In this document: positions 6,663-13,630 of the stretch, one piece after another
How positions within the stretch are numbered: position 1 is the stretch's first letter
How the letters are laid out: each line of letters begins with the position of its first letter
Assembly (NCBI GenBank): GCA_964638815.1
Contig: CAZXBB010000202.1
Span: 1 to 13,630 of the forward strand
DNA from: CAZXBB01 sp964638815
GTDB lineage: Bacteria > Planctomycetota > Phycisphaerae > Phycisphaerales > SM1A02
Reading direction: 5' to 3'
Length of the DNA: 13,630 bases
Notes under the pieces: generated by a model
The model's input: only the letters and a program-made list of their open reading frames with translations
The model's database searches: none
What the model was told of the DNA's origin: nothing
Program-made: the position numbers and the translations under genes

Positions 6663-7490
6663 TCAGAGGCCTGACGCGATCGTACCGACCGCCCCGCCCA
6701 CCCGACCCTCGACGTGCTCAACGGCGTTCCGGAACAGACGCAGCCCGGGCGCGTCGCCCTCGCGATCCTCGTCGTCGAGACGCGTCCACCACGGGTGGTG
6801 CGTCCACCGCGTATACCGCTCGGGATGCGGCATCAGCCCGAGGACCAGACCGCTCGGGTCGCAGATGCCGGCGACGGCCCCGATGGAGCCGTTGGGGTTG
6901 TCGCCCGCGGCGTAACGCACGGCGACCTGGCCGTTCGCCTCGAGGCGCCGAAGCAGCGCGTCGGACTCGGGGATGAACCGGCCCTCGCCGTGGGCGATCG
7001 GAAGCAGGGCGGTCTCCGCGCCGGTGTTCAATCCCGTGGTCCAGACCGAGCGGGACGACTCGGGATACTCGACGCGGGTCCACCGGTCGATGAAGCGCGC
7101 CGACTCGTTCTGACCGAGCGCCGCGGTCGGCGCCGGTGCGACGTCCGGCCACGCGCCGGGCTCCGCGCCGGGAAGGAGGCCCATCTGCACGGCGATCTGG
7201 AACCCGTTGCAGGGCGCGATGATCGGCACACCACGCTCGATCGCGCGCACGAGCGCGCCGTAGAGCGTGTGCCGCATGAGCTGCGCCGCGATCCGCCCGG
7301 CCGCCACCGCGTCGCCGTAACTGAATCCGCCCGGGATCCCGATGAGGTCGAACCGCCCGACGAGACCGGGGTCGTCCATCAGCCGGTTGAGGTGCACGAA
7401 CTCGGCCCGCGCGCCGGCGAGCTCGAAAGCCTCGCCGAGCTCCTGGTCGCAGTTGATCCCGGCGGTCGTGATGATCAGCGCTGTCGGCAT
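6663..7490 (-). CDS. purQ: Phosphoribosylformylglycinamidine synthase, glutaminase subunit PurQ
   Basis: This 275-residue class I glutamine amidotransferase releases ammonia from glutamine for FGAM synthase, step four of purine synthesis. The fold starts with LIITTAGINCDQE (5-17). An oxyanion-region IPGGFSYGD (52-60) follows, then nucleophile Cys94 in APCNGFQ, and His222 with Glu224 in MPHPERY, completing the triad. The length is within the range for stand-alone PurQ. ATG 7490 is preceded by GAGGACAGG. The frame stays open upstream, but similarity starts at this ATG. It lies 95 bp downstream of purSL on the same strand, its functional partner. The partner lacks a glutaminase domain, so PurQ is required for glutamine-dependent activity. 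Confidence 0.95.
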   Translation of the reverse strand: MPTALIITTAGINCDQELGEAFELAGARAEFVHLNRLMDDPGLVGRFDLIGIPGGFSYGDAVAAGRIAAQLMRHTLYGALVRAIERGVPIIAPCNGFQIAVQMGLLPGAEPGAWPDVAPAPTAALGQNESARFIDRWTRVEYPESSRSVWTTGLNTGAETALLPIAHGEGRFIPESDALLRRLEANGQVAVRYAAGDNPNGSIGAVAGICDPSGLVLGLMPHPERYTRWTHHPWWTRLDDEDREGDAPGLRLFRNAVEHVEGRVGGAVGTIASGL

Positions 7491-7585
7491 CGGGGCACCT
7501 GTCCTCGTTCCGCGTTCTCTCGCTCCGCGTTCGGCGACGTCGGGATCTGCCCACGATGGGCCGCCTGCTTCACGAATAATCCGGG
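7491..7585 (-). other. purSL-purQ spacer with a hairpin and an AT-richer segment
   Basis: This 95-bp gap is long for two subunits of one enzyme. Just after the purSL stop, reading the - strand, is GGATTATTCGTGAAGC, noticeably richer in A and T than its surroundings, followed by GCCCATCGTGGGC, a 5-bp stem with a 3-nt loop. The rest is purine-rich and includes the GAGGACAGG ribosome-binding site of purQ. It could be an intercistronic processing or attenuation element, or a dispersed repeat. Confidence 0.35.
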
Positions 7586-10500
7586 CTAGAAATCGAGTCC
7601 GCCGAGCCAGGCCGCGCGGAGCTCGTCCACCGTGACCTCCACGTCGGTGCCCGCCACCGTCAGGAACGGGCTGTCGTTGAGCTGCCCGACGATCGCGAAC
7701 GGGACGCCCTCGAGCGCACCGGCCAGCGCGTCGAGATCGGCGCGACGCACCTCGAGGAGATAGCGACCGGGCGTTTCCGTGAAGCACTCGACCGTCGATG
7801 AAGGCACGTCGCGGGCCGGCATCTGCGTGAGGTCGAGGTGCAGACCGAGATCGCCGGCCATGGCCATCTCCGCCGCGGCCACGAGCAGGCCGCCTTCGCT
7901 GCAATCGTGCGCCGAACGCACGAGCCCGCGTCCGATCGCGTCGGCCACCGCGCGGGCCGCCCGCGGCGTCATGTCGAGATCGACGGCCGGGAGCCGCGCG
8001 TCGCATCCGCCGAACATCGCCCGGTAGTGCGAGCCGCCCATCGCGCCGTCCGTCGTCCCGACCATCACGAGCAGGTGGCCCGCGGCCTTCGCGTCCATCG
8101 TGACGCATCGCGCGATGTCGGGCACGATCCCGAAGCCGGAGATCAGGAGCGTGGGCGGGATCCGGATCGTGCGGCCATCCTCCGCCTGGAACTGGTTGTT
8201 GAGCGAATCCTTGCCGGAGATGAACGGCGTGCGGTACGCCTTCGCGCCGTCGTAGCAGCCTTCGGCCGCGCGGACGAGCGCCCCGAGACGCTCGGCGTCG
8301 TCGCAACCGGGCCAGCAGAAGTTGTCGAGGATCGCGATGCGGGCGGGGTCGGCCCCGACGCAGACGAGGTTCCGCACGCACTCGTCGATCGCGGCGAGCG
8401 CCATCACGTACGGATCCGCGCTCAGCCCCGTCGCAAGCCCGTTGGCGATCGCGAGACCGCGCGAACTGCCCGCGACCGGCGTGATCACCGCCGCGTCGCC
8501 GGGACCGTCGCCACGGGGGCCGACGAGCGGCTTCACGACCGAGCGGCCCTGCACCTCGTGGTCGTACTGACGGACGATGGCTTCCTTCGATGCGATGTTC
8601 GGGTGCGAGAGCAGCGCGACGAGCGCGTCGGTGATCGACAGCGCGAGCCCCCGGCCCGGCTTGACCCCCGGCGTCGCAGCGGTCTCCGCGCTCGCCGTCG
8701 TCGCGGGGGTCGTCCACACCGCGTCGCGTGTCCGACCGGGCAGCCCGTCGTGCAGGAACGTCATGTCGAGCCGCCCGATCTCGCGGCCGTCGTAGCGAAG
8801 CACGAGCGTGCGGTCGTCGGTGCCGAAGCGACCGAGGTCGCACATCTCGACGTCGTGACGATCGCAGATCGCGCGCAATGCCTCGACGCGCTCCGCCGGC
8901 ACCGCCAGCACCATGCGCTCCTGCGCTTCGGAGATCCAGATCTCGGTGGGGCTGAGCCCGTCGTACTTGAGCGGAGCCCTCTCGAGGTCCACCTCCGCTC
9001 CCAGCTTCTCCCCCATCTCGCCGACGGCGCTTGAGAAGCCGCCCGCGCCGCAATCGGTGATCGCCGTGAAGAGGCACGTGCCGTCGTCGCTTCCGCGCGC
9101 TTCGAGGATCGCGTCGAGCGTCTTCTTCTCGGTGACCGGATTGCCGATCTGCACGGCGTGGCTGAACTCGTCGGCGTGCCCCGCCGCCAGCTCGGCCGAG
9201 CTGAACGTCGCGCCGTGGATGCCGTCGCGTCCGGTGCGTCCGCCGACGGCGATGATCCGGTCGCCGGTGCGCGGCTCGCCGTGAACGAGATCGCGCGGCA
9301 TGACGCCGACGCATCCGCAGTAGACGAGCGGATTCCCGACGTAGTCGTCATCGAACCAGACCGCGCCGTTGAGGGTCGGGATGCCCATGCGGTTGCCGTA
9401 GTCGCGCACGCCGGCGACCACCTGCCGCAGGATGCGCCGCGGGTGCAGACACCCCGGCGGAAGAACGCGCGTGTCGCCGCCCGCGTCCGGACGCGCGTCG
9501 CGCACCCAGTGGGACGGCGGCGCGACGCAGAAGACGTCCGTCGCCGCGATCGGCTTCGCCGCGCGGCCGGTGCCGATCACGTCGCGGATACACCCGCCGA
9601 TCCCCGTCGCCGCCCCGCCGTACGGCTCGAGCGCGGACGGGTGGTTGTGCGTCTCGACCTTGAAGCAGACGGCGTGGTCGTTGTCGAACGCGACGATCCC
9701 CGCGTTATCGACGAAGACCGAAAGGCACCAGTCCAGACCGTCCGCGATGAGCTCGTGCGTCGCGGCGGCAACCGTCGATTTCAGCAGGTTGTCGATCGTC
9801 ACCGTGCCGTCGGAGTTGACGGTGTGCCCGGGACGCGATGCGGCGTCCGGGAGCGGGCCCGCGTAGCGGATCGTTGACTTCATCGTCTTGTGGACGCAGT
9901 GCTCGGACCACGTCTGGGCGAGCGTCTCGAGCTCGATCTCGCGCGGGTTGCGGCCGAGGCGGCGGTACTCCGCCCGGATCGCGCGCATCTCGTGGACGTC
10001 GAGGAAGAGGTGCGCGTCGCGCGAGAGCTTCTCGAGCGCGGCGTCGTCGAGGTCGAGGATCGGCACCTCGGCGACCTCGGTCGCCCGCGGCGCGCCGGCC
10101 GGAAACGACTCGGGGTGATACGCCGACCGGTGGATCGCGTGGATGACGGGGTTCGCGAAGCTGCGCTCGACGATCGTGCCGGCGGTCGCGTCGTCCGTGC
10201 CGTGGAAGTCGAAGCGGCGGCCGGTGCGCACCGCAGTGTCGGTGCCCAGCATCGTCCGGATGGCGAGCGCGACGGCGTCGGCATCCGGGTCCATCACGCC
10301 CGGCAGAGGATGGACCTCGACGAGCGCGTCGCCCTTCGGCGGCGCGCTCCCGATGAACGACTCCTCGGTGACCGGATCGGCGAGAAGCTCCGCCGCGACG
10401 CGGGCGACGTCGGCCTCGTCCAGCTCCCCCTCGATGAGGTAGACGCTCGCGCAGTCCACACGCGAGGGCACCGCGGCGACGCCGACGGTCTCGGCCTCGC

Positions 10501-10606
10501 GTCGCGCGGCCGCGCCGACAGGATCGAGCGTGCCCGCACGGGGGCGGACTTCGATCCGGTGAACGGTCCGGGTTCTGGGGCCTGAAGCTTGGGACAAGGT
10601 GAGCAC
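7586..10606 (-). CDS. purL: Phosphoribosylformylglycinamidine synthase PurSL: two PurS domains fused to the synthetase PurL
   Basis: About 1006 residues. It converts FGAR to FGAM using ATP and ammonia supplied by PurQ. Two PurS-like repeats open the protein: residues about 15-86 (VHRIEVRPRAGTLDP...LLADPVTEE) and 94-160 (VEVHPLPGVMDP...FANPVIHAI). The PurL linker follows, then WSEHC (233-237), ATP-site VETHNHPS (317-324), GGCIRD (337-342) and, later, TDCGAGG. There is no C-terminal glutaminase domain; the protein ends soon after the second synthetase half. This matches the PurSL arrangement, intermediate between separate PurS/PurL and the large enterobacterial enzyme. The start is uncertain. 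GTG 10606 is chosen because a TACAAT promoter box lies at 10622-10627, which would fall inside the gene if ATG 10660 were used. TTG 10597 is another option. No good ribosome-binding site precedes any of them. Confidence 0.93.
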   Translation of the reverse strand: MLTLSQASGPRTRTVHRIEVRPRAGTLDPVGAAARREAETVGVAAVPSRVDCASVYLIEGELDEADVARVAAELLADPVTEESFIGSAPPKGDALVEVHPLPGVMDPDADAVALAIRTMLGTDTAVRTGRRFDFHGTDDATAGTIVERSFANPVIHAIHRSAYHPESFPAGAPRATEVAEVPILDLDDAALEKLSRDAHLFLDVHEMRAIRAEYRRLGRNPREIELETLAQTWSEHCVHKTMKSTIRYAGPLPDAASRPGHTVNSDGTVTIDNLLKSTVAAATHELIADGLDWCLSVFVDNAGIVAFDNDHAVCFKVETHNHPSALEPYGGAATGIGGCIRDVIGTGRAAKPIAATDVFCVAPPSHWVRDARPDAGGDTRVLPPGCLHPRRILRQVVAGVRDYGNRMGIPTLNGAVWFDDDYVGNPLVYCGCVGVMPRDLVHGEPRTGDRIIAVGGRTGRDGIHGATFSSAELAAGHADEFSHAVQIGNPVTEKKTLDAILEARGSDDGTCLFTAITDCGAGGFSSAVGEMGEKLGAEVDLERAPLKYDGLSPTEIWISEAQERMVLAVPAERVEALRAICDRHDVEMCDLGRFGTDDRTLVLRYDGREIGRLDMTFLHDGLPGRTRDAVWTTPATTASAETAATPGVKPGRGLALSITDALVALLSHPNIASKEAIVRQYDHEVQGRSVVKPLVGPRGDGPGDAAVITPVAGSSRGLAIANGLATGLSADPYVMALAAIDECVRNLVCVGADPARIAILDNFCWPGCDDAERLGALVRAAEGCYDGAKAYRTPFISGKDSLNNQFQAEDGRTIRIPPTLLISGFGIVPDIARCVTMDAKAAGHLLVMVGTTDGAMGGSHYRAMFGGCDARLPAVDLDMTPRAARAVADAIGRGLVRSAHDCSEGGLLVAAAEMAMAGDLGLHLDLTQMPARDVPSSTVECFTETPGRYLLEVRRADLDALAGALEGVPFAIVGQLNDSPFLTVAGTDVEVTVDELRAAWLGGLDF

Positions 10607-10621
10607 TCGGCGCGGAGGCCC

Positions 10622-10627
10622 GATTGT
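10622..10627 (-). promoter_or_regulatory. Candidate -10 box TACAAT for purSL-purQ
   Basis: On the - strand TTACAATCGGG lies 15 nt before GTG 10606. The box matches the sigma-70 consensus at five of six positions and is identical to the box before rnhA on the opposite strand. No clear -35 is visible. If used, transcription would begin near 10615, leaving a leader of only about ten bases. Confidence 0.45.
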
Positions 10628-10707
10628 AAGCGTTCCGTTCGACCGGCGTGATCGAGGCATCCCCGGGCGGGCTCCGGGCTGCGGGCATCAGACCGGGACG
10701 CGGCCCG

Positions 10708-10713
10708 TACAAT
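10708..10713 (+). promoter_or_regulatory. Candidate -10 box TACAAT for rnhA, leaderless
   Basis: GTACAATCCGGCAC directly precedes ATG 10721, leaving seven bases between the box and the start codon. That is the normal distance to a transcription start, so the mRNA probably begins at or next to the ATG. There is no Shine-Dalgarno sequence before rnhA, which agrees with leaderless initiation. A -35 element is not evident. Confidence 0.5.
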
Positions 10714-10720
10714 CCGGCAC

Positions 10721-11179
10721 ATGCGGACGAAGCCCACGGTCACGCTCTTCACGGACGGCGCCTGCTCCGGGAATCCCGGCCCCGGGGGCTGGGCGTATAT
10801 CCTGCGCACCGAGGACGGCGCGGAGATCGAGGCGTCGGACGGCGAAGCGCGGACCACGAACAACCGGATGGAGCTGCTCGCGGCGATCAACGGGCTCGCG
10901 GAGCTGAGCGAGCCGACCCGCGTGACGCTCTACTCGGACAGCCAGTACGTCATCAAGGGGCTCACCGAGTGGCTCGACGGGTGGAAGGCAAAGGGGTGGA
11001 AGCGCCCGCGCAACGCGACGCTGAAGAACATCGAGCTGTGGAAGCGGCTCGACGAGCTGCGCGCGATCCACGACATCGAACCGGTCTGGGTCAGGGGCCA
11101 CAACGATCACGCCGAGAACGAGCGGTGCGACCGGCTCGCCGTCGCGGCGGCCGAGCGGCACCGGGGGGCGCGGGCCTGA
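10721..11179 (+). CDS. rnhA: Ribonuclease HI
   Basis: This 152-residue enzyme cleaves the RNA strand of RNA-DNA hybrids (Okazaki primers, R-loops) in the cytoplasm. All four metal-binding acidic residues are present: Asp12 in FTDGACSGNPGPGGW, Glu51 in NNRMELLA, Asp73 in YSDSQYV, and Asp137 in ENERCDRLA. His127 in VRGHNDH is the usual assisting histidine. Trp84/Trp88/Trp93 and nearby lysines form the basic handle seen in the E. coli type. The length is typical for the E. coli enzyme (155). ATG 10721 is fixed by the fold start at residue 6 and the promoter box just upstream. It is divergent from purSL, and its TGA shares a base with the ATG of the next gene (TGATG). Confidence 0.97.
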   Translation: MRTKPTVTLFTDGACSGNPGPGGWAYILRTEDGAEIEASDGEARTTNNRMELLAAINGLAELSEPTRVTLYSDSQYVIKGLTEWLDGWKAKGWKRPRNATLKNIELWKRLDELRAIHDIEPVWVRGHNDHAENERCDRLAVAAAERHRGARA

Positions 11180-12237
11180 TGCGACGCACGCCCTTCATCG
11201 CGGCCGTCGTCCTCGCAGCCGTCGTCGGGAGCCGGGCGCTGGCGGCCGGGCAGGTCGTGCGCGTCTTCGAGGACGAGGCGATCCACTGGGTGCAGGAGCT
11301 TCCGGATATCAAGGATGCGGACGGCTTCGCGGTGCGGCACACGGGCCAGATCGTCGAGCGGACGCTCGAGCTGCCGCCGGCGCCGGCGAGCCCGGGCGAC
11401 GCGCGGCGCATCATCGCCACAGTCTCGGTGCACCCGGTCATCGACACGACCGACGGACAGCCGCGGCCGAACGATCCGTGGACGCGGCTCGGCAACGTGT
11501 CGGTGGTGGTGCCCGGTGCCGACGGCCGGCCGACGGAGACGGAGCTGGTCCGGTTCACGACCGGCTACGGCGCCCCGGGCCGCTTCGAGCAGGACGTCAC
11601 GCCGTTCGCGCCGCTCCTGCACGGCACGGTGACGCTGCGAGGATTCGTCCACTCCTACAGCGAGAAGCCGGGCTGGACGATCTCCCTTTCGCTCCGCTAC
11701 ACGAGCGAGGGCATCGGGCAGCGGCGCCCCGCCTTCGCGCGGCAGCTCTTCAACGACATGCACGTGACCACCGGGCGCCCGGCGCTCTCGACGACCGTCG
11801 AGATCCCCGCCGGCCTCGACCGGCCGCGTCTGCGCATCACCTCCACCGGCCACGCCACCGACGGGCTCGCCGGCAACGAGTTCCTCACCTGCACGCACGT
11901 GCTGCGCGTGGACGGCCGCGAGGTCGCGCGCTGGCGTCCGTGGTCGGAGGAAGGCGGGGTACTGCGCGAGCTGAATCCGTGGGCGGGTCGCCAGGTGATC
12001 GACGACCGGGTGCTGCGGGCCAGCGATTTCGACCGCACGGGCTGGCATCCGGGCCAGGTCGTCACGCCACTCGTCTTCCCCGCGCCCGAGCTGACCCCGG
12101 GCCCGCATCGTGTCGAGATCGAGATCATCGGGATCCGTCCGAAGGACCCGCCGGTCCCGCCGCTCGGCAAGGAGCACCACGGCTACTGGTTCGTCACGGC
12201 GGCGGTCGTCGCCGACGAGCCGTGGCCGGAGGAGTAG
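11179..12237 (+). CDS. Secreted PNGase F-like (peptide-N-glycosidase F family) protein, probably altered active site
   Basis: The 352-residue protein has a signal peptide (MRRTPF then a hydrophobic stretch, likely cut near AAG, 22-24) and two jellyroll-type domains resembling the N and C domains of PNGase F. Matches include NDPWTRLGNVSV (98-109), RFTTGYG...QDVTPFAPLLHG (125-149), TGHATDGLAGNEFLTCTH (223-240) and RTGWHPG (286-292). PNGase F removes N-glycans by cleaving the Asn-GlcNAc amide. By my alignment from memory, the catalytic Asp60 (WDR in the Elizabethkingia enzyme) is Thr102 here, Glu118 is His158, and Glu206 is kept as Glu234. The cysteines forming its disulfides are mostly absent, with only Cys238 present. 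It may therefore act on another substrate or only bind glycans. The start overlaps the rnhA stop by one base. Confidence 0.7.
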   Translation: MRRTPFIAAVVLAAVVGSRALAAGQVVRVFEDEAIHWVQELPDIKDADGFAVRHTGQIVERTLELPPAPASPGDARRIIATVSVHPVIDTTDGQPRPNDPWTRLGNVSVVVPGADGRPTETELVRFTTGYGAPGRFEQDVTPFAPLLHGTVTLRGFVHSYSEKPGWTISLSLRYTSEGIGQRRPAFARQLFNDMHVTTGRPALSTTVEIPAGLDRPRLRITSTGHATDGLAGNEFLTCTHVLRVDGREVARWRPWSEEGGVLRELNPWAGRQVIDDRVLRASDFDRTGWHPGQVVTPLVFPAPELTPGPHRVEIEIIGIRPKDPPVPPLGKEHHGYWFVTAAVVADEPWPEE

Positions 12238-12250
12238 CGCCGCAAGGCGC
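12237..12250 (+). terminator. GC hairpin with GCAA tetraloop at the end of the PNGase F-like gene
   Basis: GCGCC-GCAA-GGCGC starts on the last base of the TAG stop. It is a perfect 5-bp GC stem closed by a GNRA tetraloop. A second perfect inverted repeat, CACGAG-CTTGA-CTCGTG, follows at 12260-12276. There is no T-run, so these may stabilise the 3' end or act as weak terminators rather than classical intrinsic ones. Confidence 0.4.
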
Positions 12251-12285
12251 AAGCACCTCCACGAGCTTGACTCGTGCCGGCGCGC

Positions 12286-12308
12286 GTGATGCGACGATGC
12301 GCTATCAC
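12286..12308. terminator. Inverted repeat in the convergent gap
   Basis: GTGATGCG-acgatg-CGCtATCAC forms an eight-pair stem with one bulged T, midway between two convergent genes. It could serve transcripts from either side. Support is structural only, and no poly-T tract is present. Confidence 0.25.
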
Positions 12309-12371
12309 AGGCCCCGGCATGCCCGACAACGGTGCGCGACTGCGGACGCACGTCGTGCACATCACGGAGCC

Positions 12372-12387
12372 TGCGGCCTCAGCCGCA
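12372..12387 (-). terminator. Hairpin spanning the stop codon of the sugar dehydrogenase gene
   Basis: TGCGGC-CTCA-GCCGCA is a perfect 6-bp inverted repeat whose loop contains the TGA stop of the - strand gene (12379-12381). The position at the gene end suggests a terminator or 3' stabiliser, without a T-run. Confidence 0.3.
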
Positions 12388-13630
12388 ATCGCCCCAGTTG
12401 CCGAGCACCACCAGCACATCCGCGAAGCCGACGTCGCAGTCGCCGTTCACGTCGGCGGCGCACGACGGCGGGCACGGGTCGTCGCACTCCCCCCAGTCGC
12501 CGAGGATGGCGAGGACGTCGGCGAAGTCGACCGTGCGGTCGGCGTTCGTGTCGCCGACGCACTCGCACTCGTCCGGGATGCCGTTGCCGTTGGCGTCCCG
12601 GCTCTCGCCACGCGCGATGTCGCAGGCGTCCGCGATGCCGTTCTCGTTGCAGTCGTCGGGCTCGAAGGGCCCCAGGCGGAAGACCTCGCCGCCGAGGTCC
12701 ACGATGTAGAGCTCGCCGGCGGGGTCCTCGCCGAACGAAGCGATGCTCCCGATCGCGCCCTCGTCCGGGACGATGAGGTCCGTCAGGGCGTGGACGTCCG
12801 CCCCGCCCTTGGCGTCGAGCTCGAGGCTCCAGATCCACGGGTTGAGGTGGTCGGCGAAGATGTACATGCCGTACAGGGCCGGAATGGCGCAACCGCGGTA
12901 GACGTACCCGCCGGTGACGGCGAATCCCTCGAATATGCCTGTCCCGTGCAGGTAGTCGTACACCGGATCGACGCCACCGTCCGGACGCGGCCCGCCGACG
13001 CCGCCCGTCGGCGTCGCGATCGTGCCTTCGCGCAGACGCCACCCGTAGTTCTCACCGCCGACACTGGCCGCCGGCTGGAAGTCGATCTCCTCGCGCGCGT
13101 TCTGGCCGACGTCCCCGATGTAGAGGTCGTGCGTCTCGCGATCGAAGCTGCACCGCCACGGGTTGCGCAGGCCGTACGCCCAGATCTCGTCGTCGCCCGT
13201 GACGCCGACGAACGGGTTGTCCGCGGGAATCGCGTAGTTGCGGCTCGGATCCGCGGGGAAGTCGTCGCGGTCAACGTCGATGCGGAGCATCTTGCCGAGC
13301 AGGTTGCCGGTGATGTCCTGCGCGTTGCCCGTGCCGTCCGTGTGCCCCGTCCCGTCGTCGTTGGCGCCCCCGCCGTCGCCGGTGGCGACGTAGAGATAAC
13401 CGTCGCCCGGTCCGAAGCCGAGCCAGCCGCCGTTGTGGTTCGGCTGCGGCTGGTCGAGCGTGAGGACGAGCGTGTATGCAGTGCCGGCGACGTTCGGATC
13501 GCCCGAGACCTGGTAGCGTCGGACCTCGGTGTCGTTGCCGACGACGGTCACGTTGACGAAGAAGAAGCCGTTGCCGGCGTAGTCGGGATGAAAGGCGAGA
13601 CCGAGGAGCCCCTGCTCGACGCCCGTGGCC
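12379..13630 (-). CDS. PQQ-type glucose/sorbosone dehydrogenase with C-terminal dockerin-like calcium modules, N-terminus missing
   Basis: The frame runs off the right edge, leaving 416 C-terminal residues visible. It begins GVEQGLLGLAFHPDYAGNG, a signature of soluble PQQ glucose/sorbosone dehydrogenase beta-propellers. HNGGWLGFGPGDGYLYVATG (about 65-84, with the expected active-site His), YGLRNPWRCSFDR (152-164) and GDVGQNAREEID (172-183) follow. These enzymes oxidise sugars outside the cytoplasm. Residues 325-357 are Asp/Asn-rich loops of the thrombospondin type-3 kind (DCNENGIADAC, DANGNGIPDEC). Residues 359-416 are two dockerin-like EF-hand repeats (GDTNADRTVDFADVLAILGDWG and a second copy, ADVNGDCDVGFADVLVVLGNWG), a tail frequent on planctomycete secreted proteins and perhaps used for surface anchoring. 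GTG 13551 is an internal valine, not the start. It converges on the PNGase F-like gene. Confidence 0.88.
   Translation of the reverse strand, partial: ATGVEQGLLGLAFHPDYAGNGFFFVNVTVVGNDTEVRRYQVSGDPNVAGTAYTLVLTLDQPQPNHNGGWLGFGPGDGYLYVATGDGGGANDDGTGHTDGTGNAQDITGNLLGKMLRIDVDRDDFPADPSRNYAIPADNPFVGVTGDDEIWAYGLRNPWRCSFDRETHDLYIGDVGQNAREEIDFQPAASVGGENYGWRLREGTIATPTGGVGGPRPDGGVDPVYDYLHGTGIFEGFAVTGGYVYRGCAIPALYGMYIFADHLNPWIWSLELDAKGGADVHALTDLIVPDEGAIGSIASFGEDPAGELYIVDLGGEVFRLGPFEPDDCNENGIADACDIARGESRDANGNGIPDECECVGDTNADRTVDFADVLAILGDWGECDDPCPPSCAADVNGDCDVGFADVLVVLGNWGDCG

Noticed and set aside
7491..9314. Upstream extension of the purQ frame
   Set aside because: It is an open shadow of purSL in another frame; PurQ similarity starts exactly at the ATG at 7490, which has its own ribosome-binding site.
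10648..11178. Long N-terminal extension of the PNGase F-like frame
   Set aside because: It lies over rnhA in a different frame and is Arg/Ala-rich; the signal peptide begins at ATG 11179.
13549..13551. GTG as start of the sugar dehydrogenase
   Set aside because: The frame continues upstream with conserved family residues (GLLGLAFHPDY), so the gene is cut by the window edge.

Overview
The window looks like chromosomal DNA of a high-GC bacterium, most probably a planctomycete (Phycisphaerae-like) and perhaps an uncultured one. The best taxonomic clues are two features. A PQQ-type sugar dehydrogenase at the right edge ends in tandem calcium-loop modules of the dockerin-like type common in planctomycetes. 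A membrane protein in the middle carries the paired CPxCGYNLRGL zinc ribbons often seen in that phylum. This assignment rests on motif recognition only.

Layout. Positions 1-4000 (+ strand) hold a copper-handling block. It contains the last 34 codons of a CopB-like outer-membrane protein, two tiny overlapping reading frames, an APC-superfamily amino-acid permease, and a P1B-type copper ATPase with N-terminal YHS and heavy-metal-binding modules. The ATPase overlaps the permease by 17 nt. A hexanucleotide tract (4021-4140) fills the gap to the next gene. From 4183 to 10606 the - strand carries a Gfo/Idh/MocA oxidoreductase resembling UDP-GlcNAc 3-dehydrogenases of lipid A synthesis, with a 16-bp tandem repeat upstream of it, then a double-zinc-ribbon membrane protein, purQ, and a PurS-PurS-PurL fusion (purSL). 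In transcription order this last group reads purSL, purQ, zinc-ribbon gene. PurSL and PurQ together make the FGAM synthase of purine synthesis.

A short divergent promoter region (about 10607-10720) separates purSL from rnhA (+), which probably has a leaderless transcript. rnhA overlaps by one base a secreted PNGase F-like protein that lacks an expected catalytic Asp. After a hairpin-rich convergent gap, the partial sugar dehydrogenase/dockerin gene runs off the right edge on the - strand.

No tRNA, rRNA, insertion sequence or CRISPR array was seen. The most unusual items are the permease-copper ATPase coupling, the two intergenic repeat tracts, the twin TACAATC promoters, and the active-site substitution in the PNGase F-like protein. 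I found no clearly new multi-gene system.
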